Shown: positions 25,786 through 34,321, counted from the first letter of the stretch. The stretch: DNA of 41,946 bases from Verrucomicrobia bacterium GWF2_51_19 (GCA_001831095.1 MIDP01000015.1:1-41946); one strand, 5' to 3'. Program-made: numbers and translations. Notes: generated by a model from the sequence alone, not told the origin.

Positions 25786-27243
25786 ATGCATAACTTATCC
25801 GCTGCCGATGCAGCAAACATGATCAAGAACGGTGAACGCGTTGGTTTCAGCGGGTTTACTCCAGCAGGGTCCGTCAAGGCCATTCCAAGGGCGCTCGGCG
25901 AACGGGCTGTCCGGGAGCACGCTGAGGGGCGCGAATTGAAGATTGGCGTCTTTACAGGCGCGTCGACTGGTGACTCGCTCGACGGCTCTTTGGCCAGGGC
26001 GGATGCCGTCTTTCTGCGCGCGCCATACCAGACCAACAAAGACTTCCGCAACCACGTCAATGCCGAAAAGACTGACTTCTTTGACCTGCACCTCTCGCTC
26101 ATGCCGCAATTCGTCCGCTATGGATTTTTGGGCAAGATTGACTGGGCGATCGTCGAGGCGGTATCGGTGAGCGCCGATGGAAAGATCGTTCCAACGACGT
26201 CTGTTGGCACGTCCCCGACCTTCTGCCGCATGGCCGACAAGATTCTCGTTGAAATCAACGATTACCACCCGACGGCTCTCGAGGGCCTCCACGACATCTA
26301 CGAATGCGATGTCCCGCCCAACCGTCGTGAAATCCCCCTTTACCAGCCTAAAGAACGTATCGGCAAGCCCTTTATCCATGTCGATCCGCGCAAGATCGTC
26401 GGCGTTGTCCGCAATAACGCTCCAGATGAGACGGCCGGCTTCACGCCCACCGACGAAGTCCGCAACGGTATCGGGGAAAACGTCGCCGAGTTCTTTGCTC
26501 GAGAAATGGCCGAAGGACGTATTCCAAAGAGCTTTTTACCCGTCCAGTCGGGTGTTGGAAACGTCGCCAATGCCGTCTTGGGAGCCATGGGCAGCCACGC
26601 GCAAATCCCCGTGTTCACCATGTTTTCCGAGGTCATTCAGGACTCCGTTATCGAGCTCATCGAGCAGGGCCACATCGACTTCGCCAGCGGCACCTCGTTA
26701 ACTGTCTCCAAGGACACCCTTGTCCGCATCTACGCCAACCTCGCCGCGTTCAAAAAACAACTGATCTTGCGCCCACAAGAGATCACCAATTCCCCAGAGC
26801 TCATCCGCCGACTGGGCATTTTGAGCATCAACACCGCTATCGAGGTCGATATTTACGGAAACGTCAACAGCAGTCACTTCTTCGGCTCCAAGCTCATGAA
26901 CGGCATCGGCGGCTCAGGTGACTTCACTCGCAACGCCTACATCTCGACCTTTACCTGCCCCTCAACGGCCAAAGACGGCGCTATCAGCTCCATTGTCCCC
27001 TTCTGCTCGCATATCGACCACAGCGAACATTCCGTTCAGGTCATCGTCACTGAGCAGGGCATCGCAGACCTCCGCGGCAAGTCTCCAAGGCAACGCGCCC
27101 AGGCCATCATCGAAAACTGCGCCCACCCCGACTTCCGCCCACGCCTTCGCGATTACCTCAAGAACGGCAAAGGCCACATTCCACACGACCTAAGTAAGGC
27201 CTTTTCATTCCACCTGGATTACCTCAAAACCCTCGAAAAATAG
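25786..27243 (+). CDS. Succinate/propionyl-CoA type CoA-transferase (acetyl-CoA hydrolase/transferase family)
   Basis: A 485-residue protein of the AarC/ScpC-like class of the acetyl-CoA hydrolase/transferase family. The catalytic Glu is Glu282 in PVFTMFSEVIQDS. Other family segments: RVGFSGFTPAGSVKAIPRAL near 18-37, PTTSVGTSPTFCRMAD, VQSGVGNVANAVLGAMG near 253-269, and the C-terminal GGSGDFTRNAYIS and VIVTEQGIADLRG. It moves CoA between succinate and acetate or propionate. Next to a Na+-pumping biotin decarboxylase it suggests a succinate-propionate or acetate-forming step. Codon choice is rich in C-ending codons, hinting at high expression. Confidence 0.92.
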   Translation: MHNLSAADAANMIKNGERVGFSGFTPAGSVKAIPRALGERAVREHAEGRELKIGVFTGASTGDSLDGSLARADAVFLRAPYQTNKDFRNHVNAEKTDFFDLHLSLMPQFVRYGFLGKIDWAIVEAVSVSADGKIVPTTSVGTSPTFCRMADKILVEINDYHPTALEGLHDIYECDVPPNRREIPLYQPKERIGKPFIHVDPRKIVGVVRNNAPDETAGFTPTDEVRNGIGENVAEFFAREMAEGRIPKSFLPVQSGVGNVANAVLGAMGSHAQIPVFTMFSEVIQDSVIELIEQGHIDFASGTSLTVSKDTLVRIYANLAAFKKQLILRPQEITNSPELIRRLGILSINTAIEVDIYGNVNSSHFFGSKLMNGIGGSGDFTRNAYISTFTCPSTAKDGAISSIVPFCSHIDHSEHSVQVIVTEQGIADLRGKSPRQRAQAIIENCAHPDFRPRLRDYLKNGKGHIPHDLSKAFSFHLDYLKTLEK

Positions 27244-27371
27244 CGATAAACGCCTGTGCTACCTGGAACCTCTTTTACAGAATAAAAAAGGGTTTCCGGA
27301 CCCTTCCTAAAAACATTTTTGTGTGTATCTTTCAGATTGACATGTGATGTACAATATGTGAGGTTTTAGGA

Positions 27372-27647
27372 ATGAAGCACTTCAACTGGAGTGAAGAAAA
27401 GAACCTTTGGTTGGAAGAGAACAGAGGTATTTCTTTTGATGACATTGTCTTCTATATGTCAGAAGGATTCTTGATCGATACAGTCAGAAACAAGAAGCCC
27501 TACGCACATCAGGAAGTTTTTTTGGTCAATATAGAGGACTACATTTATCTCATTCCTTTTGTCGAATCTGAAACAGAGATTTTCTTGAAAACGATCATTC
27601 CTAGCCGCAAAGCAATTAAAAAGTACCTAGAAGAGAGAATGTTATGA
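27372..27647 (+). CDS. BrnT-like toxin of a type II toxin-antitoxin pair
   Basis: A 91-residue protein with the BrnT pattern: FNWSEEKNLWLEENRGISFDD at the start, DYIYLIPFV in the middle and ETEIFLKTIIPSRKAIKKYL at the end. BrnT proteins are RelE-fold ribonuclease toxins. AGGTTTTAGGA just before the ATG may serve as ribosome-binding site. The stop overlaps the following antitoxin gene as ATGA, the usual toxin-first order of brnT-brnA. The gap upstream is AT-rich. Toxicity is inferred from family only. Confidence 0.82.
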   Translation: MKHFNWSEEKNLWLEENRGISFDDIVFYMSEGFLIDTVRNKKPYAHQEVFLVNIEDYIYLIPFVESETEIFLKTIIPSRKAIKKYLEERML

Positions 27648-27904
27648 AAAACTTAAATTCTGAAGAGAAAGACATTTTAAAAGCATTTCAGAACAACGAG
27701 CTCGTTTCGGAGAACAACAATGCCCTCGCGAATTACCGGCAATACGCCCAAGAAGCACTCGGCAAAAATAAACGTATCAACATTCGCATTTCGGAACGCG
27801 ACCTAATCCTTCTTAAGAAAAAAGCCATGTCAGAAGGCCTTCCTTACCAAACCTTCATTTCAAGCGTCTTGCATAAGCTCGTTAATCGACATAACTTCAC
27901 GTAA
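27644..27904 (+). CDS. CopG/BrnA-like antitoxin
   Basis: An 86-residue protein. The C-terminal half (NKRINIRISERDLILLKKKAMSEGLPYQTFISSVLHKLV, about residues 45-80) is a ribbon-helix-helix DNA-binding segment typical of antitoxins paired with BrnT-like toxins. The N-terminal half would wrap the toxin. Translation is coupled to the toxin by a 4-base overlap. Such antitoxins usually repress their own operon. A family A element follows the stop by about 10 bases. Confidence 0.8.
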   Translation: MKNLNSEEKDILKAFQNNELVSENNNALANYRQYAQEALGKNKRINIRISERDLILLKKKAMSEGLPYQTFISSVLHKLVNRHNFT

Positions 27905-27913
27905 TAGCTGATT

Positions 27914-28029
27914 AAGATCGATGCAAAATGTCCTCGTCGTTCTCGTCGTTCTGGCTAAGTCACATACAACATGTACGCGGTGGCCCTCGCTCCTCGGGCC
28001 TGGCCAGAAAACCATTTATCATAGGTCTT
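27914..28029 (-). repeat. Family A intergenic hairpin element, copy A6
   Basis: The arms AAGATCGATGCAAAATG and CATTTATCATAGGTCTT pair less well than in other copies. The core is family A on the minus strand, with the variant gcgagggccaccgcgtacat segment, similar to copy A4. It lies between convergent genes (antitoxin and APH-like kinase) and may terminate both. Confidence 0.72.
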
Positions 28030-28041
28030 CCTTTGGCTGGG

Positions 28042-29502
28042 TCAATGCACAGTCTCTTTGTACGTCTGGATGGCATGAATGAGCTGCGCGCATATGCGCT
28101 TAGGGTTGTCTTTGTGGAGTGGGATCATGCTGATAAATAGGGAGGCTTCGAAGAGGCGCACGGTTGCGAGGTCAAATGGGAGGTGTTGGAGGAGATCGAC
28201 AAAGGCTTGCTTGAGCGCCTGACGTTCGATTGGCGTGATATTGAAGCCGAGCTCAAAGCGGTTGGGTTCCACGAGTTGTATTTGGACGCGGTCATAGACC
28301 ATGAGGTCGTAAAGTCCGATAAAGGAATGGCTGAGCTTGGCGATGTCGTAGATGAGGGGGCGAAAGTAGTCGATTTCCGCATGAATGCCCTTTGGGTCGA
28401 TCAACTTCAATTGGCCGGTGTCGGGATCATATAGAATGTTGGAAAAGCAGAGGTCGCCGTGGGAGAAGGCGAGCGTGTCGTGGCCTTCTAGGTGAGGCTC
28501 GATGGCCTTGTTGATGGCCGAAAAGACGACGTCGATGGTCTCAAAACCCTCCGTTTGCGCAATGCGGTTGAGGGCCTCGTAAAAAGGCAATTGACGCGTC
28601 TGTTCAAGTCGTTCGAGGTTCTTGTCGAGCGTCAACTTTTTCAGAGCCTTTGCGTAAGTGGCGTTGTCGACGGTCTTGGTCGGGAGCGCCTGCAAGTATC
28701 TCAGGAGCTTTTCCGTGAACCCCTGTAACTTTTCGGGCTTTGCAAAGATGCGGTTGAGCAAAAGTTTGCTGGCGTCGAGGAGGTAAATCTGCTCGACTTC
28801 GTACGAGGCCATGCCTTCCTCCTCCCAAAAGGCTCCCACTTGAGGGAAATAGGGCTTTAGCCGGTTTGGAATTTCTTGGAAAAAGGCGTACTCTTCCGCC
28901 ATCTTTTGCTTGTTGGACGAGCTTTTGAGGAAAAAACCGTCGTGCTTGTTTTGAATGGCGTTGAAGTGGCGGACCTGGAAATTGTGGCTGAAGAGCTCGA
29001 GGAGCGCGTGTGAGTCCTCAATGTTGCAGACGAGGCCAGTGGCGTCAACGCGGAGTTCGTCTGTTGGGCTGAAGAGGCGCAGGTTCTGGTCGGGCTTTTG
29101 GGAGAAGGCGTCGAGGAGGTGTGTTTGCGAGAAACACAACAGTGGCGCCGTCTCGCCGTTGACGAAAAAGCGTATCCACTTTTGCGAAAAACTGCACTTT
29201 TGAAACAACAGGTTTAGGGCGTCACAGTCGAGAGGAAAACAGCTCAAATCGTAGAGAACAACCTGGTCGTCCTTTTGTAATTCGATGCCGCTTTTTTCCA
29301 AGAACTGCAGAATGCGATCCGCGGTGAGGCTCTCAAAATGACAGAAGTGTTTTTGGTACTGGGCGAAACACGACAGGCCTTCCTCAAAGAGCTTGCCGTA
29401 AGTCTGTGAGCCGAGAATGAGCTCGTGATAATGCTCGATGTGAAACTGGTTGCGCAAAAACGTCTCGCGCCGAATGTGGGTGTTGATCAATAAGTAGTGC
29501 AT
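28042..29502 (-). CDS. APH/choline-kinase-fold phosphotransferase with unknown N-terminal domain
   Basis: A 486-residue protein from ATG 29502; a TTG at 29547 would add 15 residues. The C-terminal half has the aminoglycoside-phosphotransferase/choline-kinase core: catalytic loop LAFSHGDLCFSNILYDP (HGD...N) and the metal-binding Asp in KLIDPKGI, then a DIAKLSHSF helix. The N-terminal 200 residues or so (HYLLINTHIRRETFLRNQF, then QVVLYDLSCFPLDCDALN) are not recognised and lack nucleotidyltransferase motifs. Proteins of this design often sit in surface-sugar loci, and GDP-fucose synthase lies nearby. The substrate is unknown. Confidence 0.72.
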   Translation of the reverse strand: MHYLLINTHIRRETFLRNQFHIEHYHELILGSQTYGKLFEEGLSCFAQYQKHFCHFESLTADRILQFLEKSGIELQKDDQVVLYDLSCFPLDCDALNLLFQKCSFSQKWIRFFVNGETAPLLCFSQTHLLDAFSQKPDQNLRLFSPTDELRVDATGLVCNIEDSHALLELFSHNFQVRHFNAIQNKHDGFFLKSSSNKQKMAEEYAFFQEIPNRLKPYFPQVGAFWEEEGMASYEVEQIYLLDASKLLLNRIFAKPEKLQGFTEKLLRYLQALPTKTVDNATYAKALKKLTLDKNLERLEQTRQLPFYEALNRIAQTEGFETIDVVFSAINKAIEPHLEGHDTLAFSHGDLCFSNILYDPDTGQLKLIDPKGIHAEIDYFRPLIYDIAKLSHSFIGLYDLMVYDRVQIQLVEPNRFELGFNITPIERQALKQAFVDLLQHLPFDLATVRLFEASLFISMIPLHKDNPKRICAQLIHAIQTYKETVH

Positions 29503-29559
29503 ACAATGGAATAACAATAACAGACAACACAGCCTGTTGTTAAGCAAATTCTTTGAAAA

Positions 29560-30282
29560 CTACTGTTCTGGGAATTTTAGCAGAATGCGGTTGCAGGTGT
29601 CGCAATGACAGGGCACCTTCAGGTCGCGGGCCATCTGCTTTTTCTCAGAAGAAATCTTTAAATGGCAGCCCTGGCAGCGGTCATCCTGGATGTTGACAAC
29701 GAAAGGCGGCCGCTTTGCCTGCTTTTTGGCGAAGTTGTAAGCATTCAACCAGTCGGGCGGGACCTCTTTTTGTGCCTCAATGGCTTCGGTTTCGAGTGTC
29801 TGTTTTTCTTTTTTAAGCTCGGAAACACGCTTGTCGATGAGCTGCATTTCGGCCTTCAGTGAGGCGAGGCCTTCTATCGTCTGCGCTTCGAGAGCCTCTA
29901 TGGCCTTTTTGTTGTCATCGATCTCGATAAGCAACTTCAGTTCCACATCTTCGAGGGCCGTGATCTCGTGGTCGATCTGCTCTAACGTGTGGTTGAGCGC
30001 GTTGTACTCATCGATCTTCTTAACGGACGCTTGCAGAGTCTTTTGTTTTGCGAAGAGATCCTCTTTGGCAGCAAGTTCGGACTCGAGAGACTTCTGCCGC
30101 ACCTGCTTTTGCCGAAAAGCATCTTGAGTGGTTGTGAGGGCCTTCTTCAGGGCCGCCTCTTTGTCTAACACCATTGATCGGGCTCGAGGAAGGTCTTCAT
30201 CCAGCATCGAACGAATGATTAAGACCTGCCCATCCAGATCTTGCAATACGGACAGCTTTTTTAAAATATCCACAAACAACAT
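29560..30282 (-). CDS. Coiled-coil zinc-ribbon protein (CT398-like, DUF164/zf-RING_7)
   Basis: A 240-residue protein. Residues 1-180 are an almost continuous charged coiled-coil hairpin. The C-terminus is a four-ligand zinc ribbon, CQGCH near 203-207 and PCHCDTCNRIL near 224-234. Chlamydia trachomatis CT398 has this architecture and has been reported to contact sigma-54 and a T3SS FliH-like protein, so a role linking regulation and secretion is possible here. It is on the same strand as the APH-like kinase 57 bases downstream. The start MLFVDILKKLSVLQDLDGQ fits the family. Confidence 0.82.
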   Translation of the reverse strand: MLFVDILKKLSVLQDLDGQVLIIRSMLDEDLPRARSMVLDKEAALKKALTTTQDAFRQKQVRQKSLESELAAKEDLFAKQKTLQASVKKIDEYNALNHTLEQIDHEITALEDVELKLLIEIDDNKKAIEALEAQTIEGLASLKAEMQLIDKRVSELKKEKQTLETEAIEAQKEVPPDWLNAYNFAKKQAKRPPFVVNIQDDRCQGCHLKISSEKKQMARDLKVPCHCDTCNRILLKFPEQ

Positions 30283-30313
30283 ATTGGTGGCTCTTTTTTA
30301 GAAACGCAAGACT

Positions 30314-30395
30314 TAAGACCGGTGCAAAATGCAGTGAAAACTTGCAGGGCCGGTGCAAAATTTCCTGGAGAATTTGCAGTAGCGGTGTCTTTTTT
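30314..30395. repeat. Degenerate double repeat-arm remnant
   Basis: Contains aagaccggtgcaaaatgcag, then gggccggtgcaaaattt about 40 bases on, then gaatttgcagtagcggtgtcttttt closing. It looks like two nested left arms sharing one right arm with no family core, perhaps a deletion product. It fills much of the gap between the divergent zinc-ribbon and GDP-fucose synthase genes. Confidence 0.5.
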
Positions 30396-30466
30396 ATGAG
30401 GATTTTCCCAAGAACGCTTGACTCTGGCTTGTAAAAAGTGGCATAGTTGGAGGACTTCTTCTAGAG

Positions 30467-31420
30467 ATGATAACAAAGAAAACCAAGATTTATGTAGCGG
30501 GCCACAATGGAATGGTCGGAAGTGCGATTTACCGGGCCTTGATCGCAGATGGCTATGAGAACATTGTGACGCGCACACGGCGTCAACTCGACCTCTGCGA
30601 CGCGGCGGCCGTCGATGCCTTTTATCGGGAAGAACAGCCAGAAGTCGTCATTGTAGCCGCGGGCCGCGTCGGTGGTATTTGGGCGAACAGCACTTATCCA
30701 GTCGAGTTTCTGCACGACAACCTCAATATCGCCAGCAACACCATTTCCGGAGCCCACAAGGCGGGTGTAAAGCGCCTGATCTTTCTGGGCAGCAATTGCA
30801 TTTACCCAAAAGACTGCCCACAACCCATCCGCGAAGAGCACTTGCTTTCGGGCCCCCTCGAGCCTACCAACGAGGCCTATGCCATTGCCAAGATTGCGGG
30901 GCTCAAGTATTGCAGCTATTTCCGCAAAGAGTACGGCGTCTGTTACCACTCACTGATGCCGGCCAACATGTACGGTCGCAATGACAACTACCACGCGCAG
31001 AACTCACACGTCTTTCCTGCCCTGTTGCGTCGTTTCCACGAAGCCAAGCAGGCCAAGGCCAAGGAAATCGTCATTTGGGGAACGGGCAAGCCCATTCGCG
31101 AGTTTCTGCACGCAGACGATTTCGCCAATTGTGTCATCTTCATGTTGACGCTCGATAACCCTCCAGACTGGGTAAATGTGGGCACGGGTCAGGGCATTTC
31201 CATTCGCGATTTGGCGTATCTCTTTAAGGATGTCCTGGAATTCGATGGCACCATTACTTTCGACCCCTCCAAGCCCGATGGAATGGCCGCCAAATACCTC
31301 GACACGTCCCTGCTAAAATCACTCGGATGGACACCCAAAATCGACCTCCGCAGCGGCATTCAAGACGCCTATAAACACTTTTTAGCGGAGTCGGGCACGC
31401 ATACTCTTCGCGAGAAATAG
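30467..31420 (+). CDS. fcl: GDP-L-fucose synthase
   Basis: A 317-residue short-chain dehydrogenase/epimerase that converts GDP-4-keto-6-deoxymannose to GDP-L-fucose with NADPH. The Rossmann motif [10 protein letters not shown] is at residues 11-20, AAGRVGGI near 66-73, the catalytic Ser-Asn-Cys in [15 protein letters not shown], and the Tyr-Lys pair in [10 protein letters not shown]. The tail has [22 protein letters not shown]-mannose dehydratase (gmd) is not adjacent. It indicates a fucose- or deoxysugar-containing surface glycan. The start is 14-20 bases after AGGACTTCTTCTAGAGA. Confidence 0.94.
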   Translation: MITKKTKIYVAGHNGMVGSAIYRALIADGYENIVTRTRRQLDLCDAAAVDAFYREEQPEVVIVAAGRVGGIWANSTYPVEFLHDNLNIASNTISGAHKAGVKRLIFLGSNCIYPKDCPQPIREEHLLSGPLEPTNEAYAIAKIAGLKYCSYFRKEYGVCYHSLMPANMYGRNDNYHAQNSHVFPALLRRFHEAKQAKAKEIVIWGTGKPIREFLHADDFANCVIFMLTLDNPPDWVNVGTGQGISIRDLAYLFKDVLEFDGTITFDPSKPDGMAAKYLDTSLLKSLGWTPKIDLRSGIQDAYKHFLAESGTHTLREK

Positions 31421-31496
31421 CCATCGGCGCAAGATGGACGCGTAAAAAGCTTAAGATTTTTCCTTGCTATTTGATATAAGATTGTTTTGCTTACTG

Positions 31497-31621
31497 AGAC
31501 CGGTGCAAAATGGCGTCAAAATGCGTTTCGCTCTCCGTCGACTGCCAGCGGTTTATGTACGCTGCGGCAGATCGTACTCGCGCAAAGCCACATTTTTGCA
31601 TCCATTTTACACCGGTCTTTT
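31497..31621 (+). repeat. Family B intergenic hairpin element, copy B5
   Basis: The arms GAGACCGGTGCAAAATGG and CCATTTTACACCGGTCTTTT pair with two mismatches and end in a T-run. The core is family B in plus orientation (gcgtttcgctctccgtcgac, tgcggcagatcgtactcgcg, caaagccacatttttgcatc). Between it and the tRNA (31622-31708) lies a short stretch with gcgcgcagagagcgtcttttt, similar to a family C module. Confidence 0.82.
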
Positions 31622-31708
31622 ACTAGAATTTGTGCAAAATGGCGCGCAGAGAGCGTCTTTTTGGAGTCATGCTCCAAGGATGTTTGATGTGGTTTTGCTT
31701 TCTTCTGT

Positions 31709-31785
31709 GGGGGGTTAGCTCAGCTGGTTAGAGCACTAGCATGACACGCTAGGGGTCGCTGGTTCGATTCCAGTACCTCCCACCA
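31709..31785 (+). tRNA. tRNA-Val (GAC)
   Basis: A complete 77-base cloverleaf with encoded CCA. The acceptor stem GGGGGGT pairs with ACCTCCC (one G-T). The D-arm is GCTC/GAGC, the anticodon stem CTAGC/GCTAG around loop ATGACAC (anticodon GAC), and the T-arm GCTGG/CCAGT with loop TTCGATT. The discriminator is A. No integrase or att-like duplication is seen next to it. Confidence 0.97.
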
Positions 31786-31847
31786 TTGGCTGGTTGTCGG
31801 CGAAACTTTAAGATCGTTGAAAAAATGTCGTGAAGGGTCGTTAAAAA

Positions 31848-33362
31848 ATGGTTCCTATTTTGAGCCTCTCAGAGGCGATTGAGTTGGAGCGGACTCTTTT
31901 GGGCAAGTCGCTCGAAAGAGTTGGGGAAGCCATGTACCGAGCAGGTACGCTGTTGGGCCAGGGTATTTTGGCGGACTTTAGGGAAGTCGACCGTACGCGA
32001 AGGCCACAAAACATCGTTGTTCTCCTTGGGAAAGGCCATAATGCCGGCGATGCGCTCGTCGCGCTGCACGTGTTGCTCGAAGCGAATCCCAGTGCAGAGG
32101 CCACACTCGTCCTTACGGCTCCACGCGAAACCTTCAACCCCCTGACCTATACCGCCTATTACAGTTGTAAAAATCAGGGTGCGCGGGTCAAGGTTCTCGA
32201 TCTCTCGCTGTTTGAAAAGCCCGAGGTTGCTCTGGAAAATGCCTTCAGCGGTCAGGCTTTTGACGTCTGTATTGACGGTCTCTTTGGGATGTCGTTTCGA
32301 CCCCCTTTCTCGCCTCTCTGCGAGATCCTGATACACTTTTTCAACACCTTTCCCGCCATTCGACTGCGGGCGGCTGTCGACCTGCCGTCTGGCTTGTCGG
32401 AAGCTGCCGATGGAGTGCCATTTAGGGCTGATTTTACCTACGCTACTGGCAGTGTGAAACGGCCGTTGTTGTCGCACCCGAACGTCGGCCACGTTCGTTA
32501 TCTAGATCTCGGATTTTTCCAAGCGGGCGATTTCGCGTCGCATCCCAAGCTCTTGACACTGCAATGCCTGAAACCCCTGTTTGCGTTGCGGCCCTCGCAC
32601 TGCGACAAGCGTGATTTTGGCCATTTGGCAATAATCGCCGGCTCACTCAATATGCCTGGGGCCCTCATGATGGCAACGAAGGCCGCTTTGCGGTCGGGCG
32701 TGGGTCGCGTTACCGTTGCTTGCGCCGATGTGCTGGTTCCATCACTGGCCAATGCCATTCCAGAAGCCATGTGGTTGCCATTGCAGGCCAAGGAGGGTTG
32801 CATTCAGGCGTCGACAAAGAACCTGCAGGCCATTCAATCCCTGTTGTCGCGTACGACGGCTCTGTTGATCGGTCCTGGAATGGGACAGGAGGCCTCGACG
32901 CGGTCTCTGATGAAAAAGGTCCTTGCGCAGAGCACTCTGCCGGCCGTTCTGGACGCCGATGCGCTGTTTCCAGAGCTCTTGGTGCGAGACAACCTTGTTC
33001 TCACTCCGCACGAGGGCGAATACAAACGTCTGGAGGGGTATGTCGATGATTTGGCCACGTTTGCAAAAGAAAGCCGGGCAGTGGTCGTTCTCAAGGGGCC
33101 ACTGACACAGATTTCGAACGGCGTCCAAACGTACTATTCGCCTTTTGGTGGGCCGATACTCGCCCGTGGAGGCAGTGGCGATGTGCTCGCGGGGCTTCTC
33201 GCCGGCTTTTTGGCTCAAAACAAGAATGATGCAATTATCGACGTTGCGGCCCAGGCGGTTGTGCTCCACGGTTACACAGCGGATTGCCTTGCGCGCAGCC
33301 AAAACGCAAGCTTCGCGACGACCACAGACCTCCTCGACGCTCTCCGCGGGCTCTCGTTATGA
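31848..33362 (+). CDS. nnr: Bifunctional NAD(P)H-hydrate epimerase / ADP-dependent NAD(P)HX dehydratase
   Basis: A 504-residue metabolite-repair protein. Residues 1-210 or so are the YjeF_N epimerase domain (VVLLGKGHNAGDALVALHVL near 64-83, DVCIDGLFGMSF). Residues about 225-504 are the carbohydrate-kinase-like dehydratase (GHLAIIAGSLNMPGA, ALLIGPGMG, AVLDADALFPE, LVLTPHEGEYKRL, ILARGGSGDVLAGLLAGF). It converts damaged NADHX/NADPHX back to NADH/NADPH. The ATG lies inside a gggtcgttaaaaaatgg sequence that resembles a repeat arm. The stop overlaps rsmA as ATGA. Confidence 0.93.
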   Translation: MVPILSLSEAIELERTLLGKSLERVGEAMYRAGTLLGQGILADFREVDRTRRPQNIVVLLGKGHNAGDALVALHVLLEANPSAEATLVLTAPRETFNPLTYTAYYSCKNQGARVKVLDLSLFEKPEVALENAFSGQAFDVCIDGLFGMSFRPPFSPLCEILIHFFNTFPAIRLRAAVDLPSGLSEAADGVPFRADFTYATGSVKRPLLSHPNVGHVRYLDLGFFQAGDFASHPKLLTLQCLKPLFALRPSHCDKRDFGHLAIIAGSLNMPGALMMATKAALRSGVGRVTVACADVLVPSLANAIPEAMWLPLQAKEGCIQASTKNLQAIQSLLSRTTALLIGPGMGQEASTRSLMKKVLAQSTLPAVLDADALFPELLVRDNLVLTPHEGEYKRLEGYVDDLATFAKESRAVVVLKGPLTQISNGVQTYYSPFGGPILARGGSGDVLAGLLAGFLAQNKNDAIIDVAAQAVVLHGYTADCLARSQNASFATTTDLLDALRGLSL

Positions 33363-34207
33363 CTGATTCCGCCAAACAGTCGTCGGCATCGTTGACTGAG
33401 ACCTTATCGCTGCTTCAATCCTTGGGTCATGCGCCTAAAAAGCACTTGGGTCAAAATTTTCTCGTCGACAAAAATATTTTGCAAAAATCCATGCAGCTCG
33501 CGGAAGTTCGGGCTGGGGATATTGTTGTCGAGGTTGGGCCGGGCTTGGGGACGCTCTCTAACGTGCTTCTCGAGCGTGGAGCAGCCGTGTGGGCTGTCGA
33601 AAAGGACGCGACCCTGGCAAGCTTTTTACAAAAGCGCTTTGCCGACTCTTCGAATTTTCACCTGACGCTGGGTGATGCGCTCGATTTTCCCACGGCGCAA
33701 GTGCCCGCAAAGGTGTTTAAAATTGTCGCCAACGTGCCTTACGCGATCTCCAGCCCGTGGATTGATGCCGTTTTGAGCGGGTCAACGTTGCCCGAGCGCA
33801 TGGTCTTGTTGCTGCAAAAGGAAAATGCCGACCGCCTGACCGCCGCGCACGACACCAAAAACTTTGGCGCGCTTCCGATCTTTCTGCAGAGCGCTTATGA
33901 CGTTCTCAAGGGCCACAAAGTTTCGCCGTCTTGCTTTTTCCCAAAACCGAAAGTCGACTCCTACCTCCTCAACCTCCGCAAAAAGGACGCCCCCTTTATC
34001 TTCTCGACTTCGGCCAAGGCGCTCATTCGCAGCCTCTTTCTGTACCGGCGCAAGCAGCTCTTTTCGATTCTAAAATCGCTCTCACGGGAGCCCCTCATGG
34101 AGGTCTTCCTCGCCCACAGCATCGCCCCAACCGCGCGTCCAGAGTCGATCCCGCTCTCTGTCTGGCAGGGAGTTAGCACATACCTCCAAAAGGGAAACGC
34201 CAATTAA
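33359..34207 (+). CDS. rsmA: 16S rRNA (adenine(1518)-N6/adenine(1519)-N6)-dimethyltransferase
   Basis: A 282-residue KsgA/RsmA protein. It dimethylates two adjacent adenines at the 3' end of 16S rRNA. Motifs: KKHLGQNFLVDKNI near residues 24-37, VVEVGPGLGTLSNVLLERG with the SAM site, and the catalytic IVANVPYAISSPW (NVPY in place of the usual NLPY). The frame is open further upstream, but ATG 33359 is coupled to the nnr stop and fits the family. The last codons and stop lie in an IS30-end-like sequence, so the C-terminus (KGNAN) may have been altered by an insertion. Confidence 0.94.
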   Translation: MTDSAKQSSASLTETLSLLQSLGHAPKKHLGQNFLVDKNILQKSMQLAEVRAGDIVVEVGPGLGTLSNVLLERGAAVWAVEKDATLASFLQKRFADSSNFHLTLGDALDFPTAQVPAKVFKIVANVPYAISSPWIDAVLSGSTLPERMVLLLQKENADRLTAAHDTKNFGALPIFLQSAYDVLKGHKVSPSCFFPKPKVDSYLLNLRKKDAPFIFSTSAKALIRSLFLYRRKQLFSILKSLSREPLMEVFLAHSIAPTARPESIPLSVWQGVSTYLQKGNAN

Positions 34208-34222
34208 ACAATGAAGTGCAAC
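34203..34222 (+). mobile_element. IS30-like terminal remnant over the rsmA stop
   Basis: A 20-base sequence ending GAAGTGCAAC (34213-34222), the typical IS30-family end. Its exact reverse complement lies at 18378-18397. A similar GAAGTGCAAC is at 35050-35059 in the same orientation, so the ankyrin-type gene between is flanked by two such ends. Confidence 0.5.
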
Positions 34223-34321
34223 GATCGAAGGTGGGCCCTCGCTCTGGCTTTCACGAGAAAGGGGCCCATCGTTCTGCAAAACGCCATTAAGGCAGTTGCG
34301 CTATATCATTCTCAATCGCTG

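Noticed and set aside
27288-27305. Terminator hairpin AAGGGT/ACCCTT after the CoA-transferase gene
   Set aside because: A 6-bp stem with no T-run on the plus-strand exit side; too weak to call.
27337-27360. Promoter with TTGACA before the toxin gene
   Set aside because: The possible -10 hexamers (TACAAT, TATGTG) lie only 7 or 12 bases away, too close for a standard sigma-70 promoter.
31709-31847. Genomic island integrated at tRNA-Val
   Set aside because: No integrase and no repeat of the tRNA 3' end were seen downstream; the next genes (nnr, rsmA) are housekeeping.
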